The notes: a model not told the origin generated them from the letters alone. Positions 6,565 to 14,497 are shown, counted from the first letter of the stretch. The stretch is 17,954 bases of DNA from Sulfurimonadaceae bacterium (GCA_028685945.1 JAQUCZ010000008.1:1-17954); one strand, 5' to 3'. Numbers and translations: made by a program.

Positions 6565-7863
6565 TTACAAGTTGAGACCTTTTTCACCGTGTACCGCTTC
6601 GTCAAGCCCTTTTGTTTCCGTTTCCTCATCGACTCTGCCCCCTTTAGTAAGTGCCGAAGCGATAAAGTATACGATCACCGTTCCTACCAAAGTAAAGAGT
6701 CCTACAACCGCTACCGATTCAAGTTGTACCAAGAATTGTCCCATTCTATCACCCGAAGCTTTAAGCGGACCGTCCCATAAAAGGTCTTGATCGTTGAGTG
6801 CGAACAATCCCGTTGCCAATGCGCCCCAAAGACCTGCCAAAAAGTGGATACCAAACGCATCCAACGAATCGTCGTACCCGAGTTTTTTCTTGAGTACCGC
6901 TACCCCGAAGAACCCGATCACCGAACCTACCGAACCGATGATGATCGCACCGCTGACATCCACGAATCCCGCTGCCGGAGTGATAGCTACAAGACCCGCT
7001 ACAACCCCTGAAGCTGCACCCAAGAGTGTCGGTTTTTTAAACACTACCCATTCGATTACGATCCAAGTTACCGCAGCTACCGCCGTTGCAAGCGTCGTCG
7101 TTAAGTATGCAAGACCCGCTATAGAGTTTGCACCGAATGCAGATCCGCCGTTAAATCCGTACCATCCGAACCATAAAAGTGCCGCACCAAGAGCCGTAAG
7201 CATTACGTTCATAGGTTTCATCGCCACCTTCGGGTATCCTGCACGTTTTCCGACAAGATATGCCAACACCAAACCTGCCAAACCGCCGTTCATATGAACA
7301 ACCGTTCCACCTGCAAAATCAAGTGCTCCCGCATCGAATAAAAGCGCACCGTCACCGCCCCATACCATATGCGTAATCGGCGCATACACCACGATCGTCC
7401 AAAGAGCCACGAAAATCAGCCATGTGGAGAACTTGATTCTCTCGATCACCGACCCGCTTGCGATCGCTACCGTGATCGCCGCAAATGTCCCTTGGAATAC
7501 CACAAATACGTACGTAGGGTAAGAACCGCTTAGATCCGTCCACTTAATGTCGTTTAAAAACATATTGCCAAAACCGCCCATAAAGCTTTGTAAGGCGCCG
7601 CCGTTTCCGAATGCTACCGAATATCCTGCAACGATCCATGCCAAAAAGCCCACCGCAAATGCACCTAGAACCATCGCATAGGTATTGAGTACGTTTTTAG
7701 AGCGCGTCATCCCTGCATAAAAAAGCGCCAACCCCGCAGGCGTCATTAAAAACACCAACGCTGCAGACATCATCATCCACGCCGTGTCACCGCTATCGAG
7801 CGTATCTTCGGCACATGCCAAAGAGGGCAGAAGCATTAAAGCCAACCAAAACCATTTTTTCAT
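6565..7863 (-). CDS. amtB: Ammonium transporter (Amt family), signal-peptide copy
   Basis: The protein has 432 residues. A signal peptide, cleaved after about A18 (SLACA-EDT), precedes eleven expected membrane helices, as in E. coli AmtB. D182 and H190 (DFAGGTVVHMNGG), H340 (GIHFLAGLWG), W168 (THMVWGG), the phenylalanine-gate segment FQGTFAAIT and WFGWYGFNGGS are all present, so a working conduit is expected. The C-terminal tail is hydrophilic and acidic (KGLDEAVHGEKGLNL). It matches the Amt tail pattern G-x-D followed by HGE. The ribosome site AAGGA lies eight bases before ATG 7863. It heads the amtB-glnB pair, with a -10 at 7914-7919 and a palindromic element at 7952-7968. Having two divergent amt genes around one PII gene suggests different affinities or conditions of use; that is inference. 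Confidence 0.95.
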   Translation of the reverse strand: MKKWFWLALMLLPSLACAEDTLDSGDTAWMMMSAALVFLMTPAGLALFYAGMTRSKNVLNTYAMVLGAFAVGFLAWIVAGYSVAFGNGGALQSFMGGFGNMFLNDIKWTDLSGSYPTYVFVVFQGTFAAITVAIASGSVIERIKFSTWLIFVALWTIVVYAPITHMVWGGDGALLFDAGALDFAGGTVVHMNGGLAGLVLAYLVGKRAGYPKVAMKPMNVMLTALGAALLWFGWYGFNGGSAFGANSIAGLAYLTTTLATAVAAVTWIVIEWVVFKKPTLLGAASGVVAGLVAITPAAGFVDVSGAIIIGSVGSVIGFFGVAVLKKKLGYDDSLDAFGIHFLAGLWGALATGLFALNDQDLLWDGPLKASGDRMGQFLVQLESVAVVGLFTLVGTVIVYFIASALTKGGRVDEETETKGLDEAVHGEKGLNL

Positions 7864-7913
7864 CGTGTATCCTTCATCGTCCCCGTCTTGCGAGGAAGTT
7901 ATTTACGGCAAAA

Positions 7914-7919
7914 AGTATA
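7914..7919 (-). promoter_or_regulatory. Extended -10 box of the amtB2-glnB promoter
   Basis: On the minus strand TATACT is preceded by TGT, an extended -10 context. No good -35 sits 16-18 bases away. The palindrome at 7952-7968 lies 32 bases upstream. Confidence 0.5.
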
Positions 7920-7951
7920 ACATCAACAAGCCATTCGAATAGGCAATATTG

Positions 7952-7968
7952 TGATTAATTTTTAATCA
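7952..7968. promoter_or_regulatory. Perfect palindromic operator candidate upstream of amtB2
   Basis: TGATTAA-TTT-TTAATCA is a perfect 7-bp dyad with a three-base spacer, typical of a dimeric helix-turn-helix regulator site. A 16/17 match occurs at the same promoter distance at amtB1. It lies between the divergent amtB2 and gyrA genes. The rest of the 256-bp gap (7864-8119) shows no clear -35/-10 pair for gyrA. Confidence 0.55.
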
Positions 7969-8119
7969 ACACACAAACTCTCCCTTTGCGACTGATAGAA
8001 AAGACACCGCCTAGGAGTTCCGATGTAAATATACGACAATATTGATTCGATTACGCAAAGCTTAAGAGAGTTTTCGATATTATCGGTAAATTTTATTTTT
8101 TAAAAACTAGGTGTACTAT

Positions 8120-10609
8120 ATGAGCGATTTGTTAAACAACGAAGATATCCAAACCATAAATATCGAAGAAACGCTTCAGAGCAGTTATCTTGACTACTCC
8201 ATGAGCGTTATAGTAGGTCGTGCGCTTCCCGACGTGCGCGACGGACTCAAACCCGTCCATAGAAGAATCCTCTACGCAATGGACAAACTCAGCCTCTCCT
8301 ACGGCTCAAAATACAAAAAATCGGCACGTATCGTCGGTGACGTAATCGGGCAGTACCACCCCCACGGCGATACGGCGGTTTACGATGCACTCGTACGTAT
8401 GGCGCAAGATTTCTCGATGCGTATGACGCTTGTAGACGGGCAAGGAAACTTCGGTTCCATCGACGGCGACAACGCTGCAGCAATGCGTTATACCGAAGCA
8501 AGAATGACTAAGTACGCGGGCGAACTTCTTAAAGACTTAGAAAAAAATACCGTCAACATGATCGACAACTACGATGCGACGACAAAAGAACCCGACGTTA
8601 TGCCTACACGCGTACCTAACCTTCTTATCAACGGATCAAGCGGGATCGCCGTAGGTATGGCAACCAATATTCCGCCCCACAACCCTACCGAAGTTTTAAG
8701 TGCGCTCAAAGCACTTTTGGCAAATCCCGACATCACTCTGGGCGAACTTATGGAGCATATTCCCGCACCCGATTTCCCGACGGGGGGAACCATTTTCGGA
8801 AAAAAAGGGATTATGGATGCGTATGAGAGCGGTCGCGGACGTATCAAAGTTCGTGCAAAAACCCATATAGAGAAAAAAGCAAATAAAGAGATTATCGTTA
8901 TAGACGAATTGCCTTACCAAGTCAACAAAGCACGTCTTATCGAAGCGATCGCAAACCTTGTAAAAGACAAAATGATCGAGGGGATCTCCGAGATCCGCGA
9001 CGAATCGGATCGCGAAGGGATCCGTGTCGTCATCGAGCTCAAACGCGATGCTATGAGCGAAATCGTACTCAACAACCTCTTTAAACAAACAAGCATGCAA
9101 ACCACGTTCGGTATCATCATGCTATCTATATTAAATCAAGAACCGAGAATTTTCGGCATTATCGACATCTTAAAACATTTCATCAACCACCGAAAAACTA
9201 TTATTATCCGCCGCACCATTTTCGATTTGGAAAAAGCAAAAGCACGCGCACACATCTTAGAGGGTCTTAAAAAAGCGCTTGATATTATCGACGAGATCAT
9301 CCGCGTTATCAAATCAAGCAAAACAATCGAAGAAGCTCGCGATAATTTGGTCAGCGAATTCGATTTTACCGTTATTCAGGCACAAAGCATCGTCGATATG
9401 CGTCTTGGACGTTTAACGGGCTTAGAACGCGAAAAAATCGAAAACGAACTCTTAGAACTTATGAAACTGATCGCTTATTTGGAATCGATCCTTAAAAGCG
9501 AAGAGGTGTTGCATAAAATCATCGACGAAGAGTTTGACGAAATTTTGGCAACCTACCCCGAAAAAAGAAAAACGGAAGTTGAAGACGATTACGACGATAT
9601 AGACGTCGAAGATCTTATCCCTAACGAGCCGATGGTGGTTACGATCACCCATAGAGGCTACATCAAACGCGTTCCGTTGATTAATTATGAAAAACAACGC
9701 CGCGGGGGCAAAGGAAAAACTGCCGTAACGGTCTATGAAGACGACTTTATAGAACGCTTCTTTACGTGCAACACCCACGACACCCTCCTTTTCGTCACCG
9801 ATCGCGGGCAGCTTCACTGGCTCAAAGTGTATAAAATCCCCGAAGGAAGCAGAACGGCAAAAGGAAAAGCGGTTGTTAACCTCTTAAATCTCGTAGCCGA
9901 CGAAAAGATCCGTTCTATCATCCCGACGACCGACTTTAACGACGAAAAATCGCTTGTATTCTTTACCCAAAAAGGGATCGTCAAACGTACAAATCTCAGC
10001 GAGTACTCCAATATAAGAAGCAACGGGGTACGCGCAATCGTTCTTGACGACGACGATACGCTCATCACCGCAAGAATCGCCGAGGCAGATACGAAATATC
10101 TCTTTATCGTGACAAAACTTGCACAGTGTATCAAATTCGATATCGAAAAAACCCGTGATCAAGGAAGAAGCACGAGAGGGGTTCGCGGTATTAAATTTAA
10201 ATACGATAGCGACGAAGTGGTAGATGCCAACATCATCCGCGACGACGAGCAAGAGATACTTATCGTGAGCGAAAAAGGGATCGGAAAACGCACATCCGCA
10301 GGGGAATACCGCCTCACGAACCGCGGCGGTTCAGGTGTTATAGCGATGAAAATGACCGCAAAAACGGGACAATTCGTCGTAGGTTGTCTCATGGTCGATG
10401 AAACGATGGATCTAATGGCGCTCACAAAAGCGGGCAAGATGATCCGCGTCGATATGCAAACCATCTCAAAATCAAGCCGTAACACAAGCGGCGTGTATAT
10501 CGTTAAAGGGGATGACGTCGTTTCTATCTCGAGATGCCCTAAAGAGGAAGAGGGAGACGAAGATAGTGAGTTTGAAGGGGAAGAAAATTCCACATTAGAT
10601 TTGGAATAG
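8120..10609 (+). CDS. gyrA: DNA gyrase subunit A
   Basis: The protein has 829 residues. I chose ATG 8120, with AGGTG six bases before it; an in-frame GTG at 8111 would put the ribosome site inside the gene. The breakage-reunion domain carries the catalytic tyrosine Y124 (AAAMRYTE). The quinolone-resistance region reads GQYHPHGDTAVYDALVRMAQ, with T85 and D89 matching E. coli S83 and D87. Thr and Asp there are the wild-type Campylobacter residues, so no resistance is implied. The GyrA box QRRGGKG lies near residues 526-532 and marks a true gyrase able to wrap DNA, separating it from ParC. Beta-pinwheel blades follow, then an acidic tail (EEEGDEDSEFEGEENS). With GyrB it introduces negative supercoils using ATP. 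It contains no copy of the dispersed CATGCCAA word. Confidence 0.99.
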   Translation: MSDLLNNEDIQTINIEETLQSSYLDYSMSVIVGRALPDVRDGLKPVHRRILYAMDKLSLSYGSKYKKSARIVGDVIGQYHPHGDTAVYDALVRMAQDFSMRMTLVDGQGNFGSIDGDNAAAMRYTEARMTKYAGELLKDLEKNTVNMIDNYDATTKEPDVMPTRVPNLLINGSSGIAVGMATNIPPHNPTEVLSALKALLANPDITLGELMEHIPAPDFPTGGTIFGKKGIMDAYESGRGRIKVRAKTHIEKKANKEIIVIDELPYQVNKARLIEAIANLVKDKMIEGISEIRDESDREGIRVVIELKRDAMSEIVLNNLFKQTSMQTTFGIIMLSILNQEPRIFGIIDILKHFINHRKTIIIRRTIFDLEKAKARAHILEGLKKALDIIDEIIRVIKSSKTIEEARDNLVSEFDFTVIQAQSIVDMRLGRLTGLEREKIENELLELMKLIAYLESILKSEEVLHKIIDEEFDEILATYPEKRKTEVEDDYDDIDVEDLIPNEPMVVTITHRGYIKRVPLINYEKQRRGGKGKTAVTVYEDDFIERFFTCNTHDTLLFVTDRGQLHWLKVYKIPEGSRTAKGKAVVNLLNLVADEKIRSIIPTTDFNDEKSLVFFTQKGIVKRTNLSEYSNIRSNGVRAIVLDDDDTLITARIAEADTKYLFIVTKLAQCIKFDIEKTRDQGRSTRGVRGIKFKYDSDEVVDANIIRDDEQEILIVSEKGIGKRTSAGEYRLTNRGGSGVIAMKMTAKTGQFVVGCLMVDETMDLMALTKAGKMIRVDMQTISKSSRNTSGVYIVKGDDVVSISRCPKEEEGDEDSEFEGEENSTLDLE

Positions 10610-10617
10610 TATTTGCT

Positions 10618-10650
10618 TTATCCCTTGCATCATACTATGTCAAGGGATAA
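10618..10650 (+). promoter_or_regulatory. Hairpin that pairs the flgP ribosome-binding site
   Basis: TTATCCCTTG at 10618-10627 is a perfect 10-bp complement of CAAGGGATAA at 10641-10650, with a 13-base loop. The 3' arm contains the AAGGG ribosome site of flgP (ATG at 10655). The gyrA stop codon ends eight bases before the 5' arm, so a ribosome finishing gyrA would cover part of it. No T-run follows, which speaks against an intrinsic terminator. This is a candidate device for translational coupling or control. Confidence 0.6.
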
Positions 10651-10654
10651 CACC

Positions 10655-11167
10655 ATGAAACATTCACTGCTTTTGGCAGCGCTTTTAACTGCATCTACAA
10701 TATATGCTCAAGAGGGCGAAACTGCAACGACAACTTTAGTACCAACGCCTAGCCATATCGTTATTGAGTGTAAATCGCAAGAATGTGTGCAGCAAGCACA
10801 AGAGACTCTTAAATCTAATGCTAAAGCTTCGGAAGAAGAAGTTTTAGCACCTAATAAAGAGGTTCGCATTAGCGTCGTCGGTCAAGGCGTTGCACCGATG
10901 AATACGATCTCCCCTGCACAAGCTTACGCGCTGGCAAAACGCGCAGCAGTTGCAGATGCGTACAGATTAATTGCCGAAAAAGTCAAAGGGGTGAGAGTCG
11001 ACGGACAAGACTTGATCCAAAATATGATGGTTAAACGCTCTTCTATCCGTACATCCGTCGATGCAATGATTAGAGACGCCAATATCGTAGAAACCATATT
11101 TAAAGAAGGTCTATGCGAAGTAGAAATGGAGATCGTCCTTTCATACGCTCAATTTGTACAACAATAA
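10655..11167 (+). CDS. flgP: FlgP-like LPP20-family motility protein
   Basis: The protein has 170 residues, starting at ATG 10655, eight bases after AAGGG. A Sec signal peptide covers residues 1-18 (MKHSLLLAALLTASTIYA). A linker follows, then an LPP20/FlgP-type domain at about 65-170 with the alanine-rich helix AYALAKRAAVADAYRLIAEK and a hydrophobic C-terminal strand (CEVEMEIVLSYAQF). In Campylobacter, FlgP builds the outer-membrane-associated basal disk around the flagellar motor and is needed for motility. The position between gyrA and flgQ-flgR matches C. jejuni. One oddity is that there is no lipobox: the residues before the predicted cleavage are TIYA and the next residue is Gln. The protein would be soluble and periplasmic unless it is anchored otherwise. 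Confidence 0.85.
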   Translation: MKHSLLLAALLTASTIYAQEGETATTTLVPTPSHIVIECKSQECVQQAQETLKSNAKASEEEVLAPNKEVRISVVGQGVAPMNTISPAQAYALAKRAAVADAYRLIAEKVKGVRVDGQDLIQNMMVKRSSIRTSVDAMIRDANIVETIFKEGLCEVEMEIVLSYAQFVQQ

Positions 11168-11526
11168 TTGTAAGTTCTTTGTCATTTTTAAATGCGCAAG
11201 AGTACCTTATCTCCTACCGTTATGTCGCCAAAAACGCTTTAAGCTATAACGAGTCGTTTCACGTTTCACATGCCATGACACAATGCGGTTCGCAAAGTTA
11301 CGAACCGCTCATTTTAGAAAATACCGATAACAATAATCTTAAAGCTACCCTTCTTAAAAACTTCGATCTTTTTTTCGATTATGCCAAAAAGCTTGGACTT
11401 CATGTTCGGCATGAAGAGCATACTCTCAATCATCAAAGCAGTGCATTCACAACTCTTACATTAAAAACAACATGCTTCAAAGTCGAATTTAATGATAGTT
11501 TCGTTATCATCCAAGCTCTAAAATAA
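11113..11526 (+). CDS. flgQ: FlgQ-like periplasmic motility protein
   Basis: The protein has 137 residues. The only usable start in frame is ATG 11113, which overlaps flgP by 55 bases and follows AAGAAGG. A basic N-region (MRSRNGDRPFIR) and a hydrophobic core (SICTTIIVSSLSFLNA) make a signal peptide cleaved after about A28. The mature part begins QEYLISYRYVAKNAL and has two cysteines about 60 residues apart in a small mixed fold. I recognise it mainly by position: a short secreted protein between flgP and flgR, as in C. jejuni where FlgQ is needed for FlgP stability. Sequence conservation cannot be judged here. The deep overlap with flgP implies coupled translation. Confidence 0.7.
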   Translation: MRSRNGDRPFIRSICTTIIVSSLSFLNAQEYLISYRYVAKNALSYNESFHVSHAMTQCGSQSYEPLILENTDNNNLKATLLKNFDLFFDYAKKLGLHVRHEEHTLNHQSSAFTTLTLKTTCFKVEFNDSFVIIQALK

Positions 11527-11558
11527 AGGTAGTATTGCCTTAAAAACGGGGTTTTCAA

Positions 11559-12857
11559 GTGAAGATAGCAATAGTCGAAGACGATATCAATATGCGAAAA
11601 TCTCTTGAGATCGCCATGGGTGATTTTAACGAGTTTGAAATTAAAACATTTAAAAATGCCAAAGATGCACTCAAGCAGCTTGATGAGAGTTTTGAGTTGG
11701 TTATCACCGACATCAACATGCCGGGGATGGACGGTATAGAGTTTGTCAAAACCCTCAACGGCCGCTACGAAGTGATTATAATGACCGGAAATGCAACATT
11801 GCAGCGTGCAATCGATTCGATCCATTTGGGGGTGAAAGATTTTCTTTTAAAACCTTTTGAGATCGACACGCTCGTAGATGCCATCAAACGGCAAAGCAAA
11901 ATCCAAAAAGCCAAACAAAAACTACCGCCCCAAACAACCCGACAAACAACTTGCGACGAAGGTTTTTTAGGCACCTCGAAAGCTTTGGAACACGTCTTGG
12001 CTATCGCCAAAAAAGCTTCCAAAACCGATGCAAGCATTTTGCTTCTGGGGGAGAGCGGCGTCGGCAAAGAGGTGTTTGCCAATTTTATACATGCCAACTC
12101 GCTGCGCTCACAGAAACCTTTTATCGCCATCAATATGGCGGCGATCCCGGAAAACCTCATAGAAAGTGAGCTTTTCGGCTTTGAGAAAGGAGCATTTACC
12201 GATGCTACCGAAGCAAAAGCGGGGCAATTCGAACTTGCCAACGGGGGCACTTTGTTTCTTGACGAGATAGCCGAGATGCCCTATGCTTTGCAAGCAAAAC
12301 TTTTGCGCGCGCTTCAAGAGAGGGAGATTCGCCGTCTAGGTTCCTCCAAACCTCTCAAAATCGATATCAGAATCGTTGCGGCAACCAATGCAAATTTAGA
12401 AGAAAAAATCAAAAACGGGGAGTTTCGGGAAGATCTTTATTACCGTTTGAACACGATTCCGCTAAAAATTCCACCTTTATGTGAAAGAAAAGATGAAATT
12501 TTGCAAATTGCAGATAAAATTCTGATTCAAAATTGTACCAAATACGGATTTGAGCAAAAACATTTTTCCAAAGAAGCACAAGAGCAGCTTTTGGCATACA
12601 ACTGGCCGGGAAATATCAGGGAGCTTCTCTCCGTGGTCGAGCGCGCCGTGATACTGAGTGAAACCGATACTATCACCCCCGAAGCGCTCTTTTTAGAGCC
12701 AAGAGGGTTGCGTAAGCCTAAAGATATCCATGCCATGGAAAAAGAACTGATTCAAGAGGTTTTGGCGTCGCACGAGGGAGATCTCGCAAATGCGTCAAAG
12801 GTGCTCGGCATGAGCCAAGAGAATTTACAAACAAAAATAAATACGTACAATCTATAA
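11559..12857 (+). CDS. flgR: FlgR sigma54-dependent flagellar response regulator
   Basis: The protein has 432 residues, starting at GTG 11559 behind GGGG. A receiver domain covers residues 1-112, with acidic D8/D9, phosphoacceptor D51 (VITDINMP), T76 and K98. An AAA+ sigma54-interaction domain covers about 135-370. It has Walker A GESGVGKE (164-171), Walker B TLFLDE (231-236) and an arginine-rich RALQEREIRRLG. A Fis-type helix-turn-helix covers about 405-430 (LANASKVLGMSQENLQTKIN). The sigma54-contact loop reads GAFTDA at 211-216 in place of GAFTGA. With histidine kinase FlgS (not here), FlgR switches on sigma54 class-2 flagellar genes once the export apparatus is in place. H. pylori FlgR lacks the C-terminal DNA-binding part; this one keeps a recognisable one. 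Position between flgQ and asd matches C. jejuni. Confidence 0.93.
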   Translation: MKIAIVEDDINMRKSLEIAMGDFNEFEIKTFKNAKDALKQLDESFELVITDINMPGMDGIEFVKTLNGRYEVIIMTGNATLQRAIDSIHLGVKDFLLKPFEIDTLVDAIKRQSKIQKAKQKLPPQTTRQTTCDEGFLGTSKALEHVLAIAKKASKTDASILLLGESGVGKEVFANFIHANSLRSQKPFIAINMAAIPENLIESELFGFEKGAFTDATEAKAGQFELANGGTLFLDEIAEMPYALQAKLLRALQEREIRRLGSSKPLKIDIRIVAATNANLEEKIKNGEFREDLYYRLNTIPLKIPPLCERKDEILQIADKILIQNCTKYGFEQKHFSKEAQEQLLAYNWPGNIRELLSVVERAVILSETDTITPEALFLEPRGLRKPKDIHAMEKELIQEVLASHEGDLANASKVLGMSQENLQTKINTYNL

Positions 12858-12867
12858 GGAGCAAACT

Positions 12868-13899
12868 GTGTCAAAAAAATATAACGTAGCGGTAGTCGGA
12901 GCAAACGGAGCCGTAGGTGAAGAGATTTTAGCTATTTTAACGGAAGTTGATTTTCCTATCAACAAATTGGTTCCCCTTGCAAGCTCAAGAAGTGCAGGTA
13001 AAACGGTAGAGTTTAACGGCAAAGAGGTAGTGATTAAAGAGCTTACCCACACGGTTTTTAAAGAAGAGGAAATTGAGATCGCTCTCTTTAGTGCAGGCGG
13101 CAGCGTGAGTGCGGAGTTTGCTCCTGCAGCGGTAGAAGCGGGTGCGGTGGTGATCGACAACACCTCCCACTTTAGAATGGATAAAAACACTCCTCTCGTC
13201 GTTCCCGAGGTAAACCCCGAAGATATTGCAAAATGGACCGATACGGGGATCATTGCAAACCCTAACTGCTCCACCATCCAAATGGTGCAAGCACTCAAGC
13301 CGCTTGATGTGGCCTACGATCTCAAACGGGTCGATATCGCAACCTACCAAGCTACTTCGGGTGCAGGTAAAACGGCAATGGAGGAGCTTGTAACGCAGAT
13401 GCAAAGTTTCTTCGCATTTAAACTCGACGAAATAGAGCCTAAAGCGTTCCCGCACCAAATCGCGTTGAATGTTATCCCTCAAATTGACAAGTTTACCGAT
13501 AACGGTTATACGAAAGAGGAGATGAAAATGGTCAACGAAACAACCAAAATCATGCACAAACAGCTTGAAGTAAGTGCAACGTGCGTACGTGTTCCTACCC
13601 TTCGCGGGCATGCCGAAGCGGTTACCCTCACTTTCGGCCGCGACGTCGATGCAGCAGAAGCACGCAACATCCTCTCCCGTTCGGAGAACATCGTGGTACT
13701 CGATGAGCCTTCACAAAGTCTCTACCCTATGCCGGCTACGGCGTTTGGACGCAACGAAACTTTTGTCGGGCGTATCAGAAACGATAACTTTAGAAAAAAC
13801 ATGATCCATATGTTTATCGTAGCCGACAACCTCCGTGTCGGTGCCGCGACAAACGCAGTGCGCATTGCCCAAAAATGGGTAGCAATGCAAGGGGAATAA
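12868..13899 (+). CDS. asd: Aspartate-semialdehyde dehydrogenase
   Basis: The protein has 343 residues, starting at GTG 12868 behind a strong AAGGAG site. NADP is bound by the N-terminal Rossmann motif VGANGAVGEE (residues 10-19). C134 in NPNCSTIQ is the catalytic nucleophile and H248 in LRGHAEAV the acid/base residue. The SAGGSVS loop and the DNTSHFRMD segment are typical of the family. The enzyme reduces aspartyl phosphate to aspartate semialdehyde, the branch point to lysine and diaminopimelate, threonine and methionine. It begins ten bases after flgR stops and sits one base before the yqhA-like start, so the three are likely one transcript. It contains no copy of the CATGCCAA word. Confidence 0.98.
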   Translation: MSKKYNVAVVGANGAVGEEILAILTEVDFPINKLVPLASSRSAGKTVEFNGKEVVIKELTHTVFKEEEIEIALFSAGGSVSAEFAPAAVEAGAVVIDNTSHFRMDKNTPLVVPEVNPEDIAKWTDTGIIANPNCSTIQMVQALKPLDVAYDLKRVDIATYQATSGAGKTAMEELVTQMQSFFAFKLDEIEPKAFPHQIALNVIPQIDKFTDNGYTKEEMKMVNETTKIMHKQLEVSATCVRVPTLRGHAEAVTLTFGRDVDAAEARNILSRSENIVVLDEPSQSLYPMPATAFGRNETFVGRIRNDNFRKNMIHMFIVADNLRVGAATNAVRIAQKWVAMQGE

Positions 13900-13900
13900 G

Positions 13901-14446
13901 ATGCTGGAGAGGATCTTTGAAAACTCCCTTTGGAGCTCCCGTTTTATTATTATTCTCGCGGTTGTTTTCGGACTTGTAGGAGCAGTTTTACTTTTCGTGG
14001 TTGCAAGTTTTGACATTTACGAAACGGCAAAATACGTCATCAACACCTACCTCACCCACGCACACCCCGAGCACTTCCATGAAGAGGTGGTCGGCGGTAT
14101 CATCGGTGCGGTCGATCTTTACCTCATCGGCGTGGTGATGCTGATCTTTTCGTTCGGTCTTTACGAGCTTTTTATCTCCGACCTTGATCCTGCAAAGCAA
14201 TGCGACGTAAGCGGAGAAAACGGTTCTGAAGATTGCGAAAACCAGCTTTTGGCGGTTCATTCACTCGATCAGCTCAAAGACAAAATCTCAAAAGTGATCG
14301 TCATGGTGCTCGTGGTCGGTTTTTTCCAAAAAGTCGGACACACCAACTACGAAAGTGCGCTTGATATGCTCTATTTGGCGCTCTCTATCACTGCCGTTGC
14401 CGTCGGTCTTTACTTTCTAAGCAAAGTCGGCAAAGGACATCACTAA
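13901..14446 (+). CDS. YqhA-family (UPF0114) inner membrane protein
   Basis: The protein has 181 residues with about four membrane segments: roughly 13-36, 66-92, 130-146 and 156-175. The ordering LERIFENSLWSSRF, then GAVDLYLIGVVMLIFSFGLYELFISDLDPA, then KVIVMVLVVGFFQKV matches the UPF0114/YqhA family. Its molecular function is not established. A periplasmic loop is rich in His (HAHPEHFHEE), and a loop at about 97-112 carries two cysteines. ATG 13901 follows the asd stop by a single base, so its translation is coupled. C. jejuni has an integral membrane protein gene in the same place. Confidence 0.85.
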   Translation: MLERIFENSLWSSRFIIILAVVFGLVGAVLLFVVASFDIYETAKYVINTYLTHAHPEHFHEEVVGGIIGAVDLYLIGVVMLIFSFGLYELFISDLDPAKQCDVSGENGSEDCENQLLAVHSLDQLKDKISKVIVMVLVVGFFQKVGHTNYESALDMLYLALSITAVAVGLYFLSKVGKGHH

Positions 14447-14455
14447 AACTATCTC

Positions 14456-14475
14456 CATGCCATAGCCTTGGCATG
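14456..14475. repeat. Facing CATGCCA inverted repeat after the yqhA-like gene
   Basis: CATGCCA (14456-14462) and TTGGCATG (14468-14475) form a 7-bp stem with a six-base loop, starting ten bases after the stop. No T-run follows on the plus strand, so an efficient intrinsic terminator is doubtful. It is one of three facing pairs of the dispersed word. Confidence 0.7.
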
Positions 14476-14497
14476 TAGTAAAAATAAAAGGAAAAAA

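Noticed and set aside
8144..8600. Possible fluoroquinolone-resistance change in gyrA (Thr at the E. coli S83 position)
   Set aside because: Thr is the wild-type residue in Campylobacter and related bacteria, and the D87-equivalent Asp is unchanged.
9674..9687. TTGATTAATTATG in gyrA as a third amt-type operator
   Set aside because: Only half of the dyad is present and it lies within conserved gyrase coding sequence.
11543..11556. AAAAC-GGG-GTTTT mini-hairpin over the flgR ribosome site
   Set aside because: Five A/T-rich pairs with a very short loop would be unstable, so no regulatory claim is justified.
14468..14497. TTG start of hemE at 14468
   Set aside because: It falls inside the inverted repeat and adds a basic stretch not found in HemE. 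ATG 14498 has a ribosome site and the family N-terminus.
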